Of a DNA stretch of 7,580 bases, positions 7,461 to 7,580 are shown piece after piece. Source of the stretch: CAVPGH01 sp046726955 (GTDB taxonomy: Bacteria > Acidobacteriota > Vicinamibacteria > Fen-336). Position 1 is the first letter of the stretch, and each line of letters starts with the position of its first letter. The notes under the pieces are model-generated. The model saw nothing but the letters and a program-made list of their open reading frames with translations. It ran no database searches and was not told the origin of the DNA. The DNA lies in NCBI GenBank assembly GCA_046726955.1, contig JBKPBQ010000349.1, positions 1 through 7,580 of the forward strand, in the 5' to 3' direction. A program made the translations under genes and the position numbers.

Positions 7461-7580
7461 CTCATTGATGACGAGATTGGCCGTCAGATCATCGGCATCC
7501 CGCCTGACTGATGCCCACCATGAAGCTCTGCATCGGTCAATTGCCGCCCTCCGACCAAACCCGGGTTTGCCTGGTTAGGC
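7461..7580. other. Post-operon stretch with no recognisable gene
   Basis: No open frame with coding character or recognisable protein similarity is seen on either strand, and no tRNA cloverleaf. The G/C content is visibly lower than in the genes. Weak inverted arms GGCATC (7494-7499) and GATGCC (7510-7515) are present. It may be the start of an intergenic region that continues past the window. Confidence 0.5.
7556..7569. repeat. 14-bp perfect palindrome CAAACCCGGGTTTG
   Basis: The 14 bases are perfectly self-complementary with no loop. Such a form suits a dimeric DNA-binding protein better than an RNA hairpin. With nothing known downstream, neither its target gene nor its regulator can be named, and chance is possible. 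Confidence 0.35.

Noticed and set aside
7428..7464. A tRNA gene suggested by the TTCGAT loop
   Set aside because: The two stem arms are directly adjacent through the loop, leaving no room for D and anticodon arms, and the loop is 9 bases long.

Overview
This window comes from a very GC-rich bacterial chromosome and looks like ordinary housekeeping DNA. Four complete genes on the + strand and one truncated gene on the - strand fill almost all of it. The strong G/C bias at third positions, a primary sigma factor with a basic spacer between regions 1.2 and 2, and the order mutS2-dnaG-rpoD would suit an Acidobacteriota or deltaproteobacterial-grade lineage. That placement is inference; nothing in the window fixes the phylum.

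Layout. (1) Bases 1-330, - strand: the N-terminal 110 residues of a membrane-anchored family 2 glycosyltransferase that runs off the left edge. (2) Bases 331-526: a divergent intergenic region with tentative promoters facing both ways. (3) Bases 527-1285: larB, for the first step of nickel-pincer nucleotide cofactor synthesis, with no other lar gene in view. (4) Bases 1286-1498: a spacer with a TTGACA box that contains the larB stop codon, a compact hairpin and a small inverted repeat. (5) Bases 1499-3898: mutS2, an ATPase of the MutS family with a C-terminal Smr domain, apparently starting at TTG. (6) Bases 3898-5637: dnaG primase, whose ATG overlaps the mutS2 stop as TGATG. (7) Bases 5638-5707: a short gap with an extended -10 promoter-like element and a hairpin just downstream. 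(8) Bases 5708-7378: rpoD, the primary sigma factor. (9) Bases 7379-7580: three overlapping hairpins, the last a perfect 12-bp stem that probably ends the operon, then about 120 bases with no recognisable gene.

How the genes work together. mutS2-dnaG-rpoD resembles the 'macromolecular synthesis' operon (rpsU-dnaG-rpoD in E. coli), which links initiation of DNA replication and of transcription. Here mutS2 takes the place of rpsU. The stop/start overlap suggests that primase translation is coupled to MutS2, while rpoD seems able to use its own internal promoter. larB and the glycosyltransferase are divergent neighbours with no clear functional link.

I found no CRISPR array, insertion sequence, phage gene, tRNA, rRNA or new multi-gene system. 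The points most worth checking are the competing hairpins after rpoD, the promoter plus hairpin in the dnaG-rpoD gap, the altered Smr motifs of MutS2, and the repeated CTTGACAA boxes before larB and mutS2.
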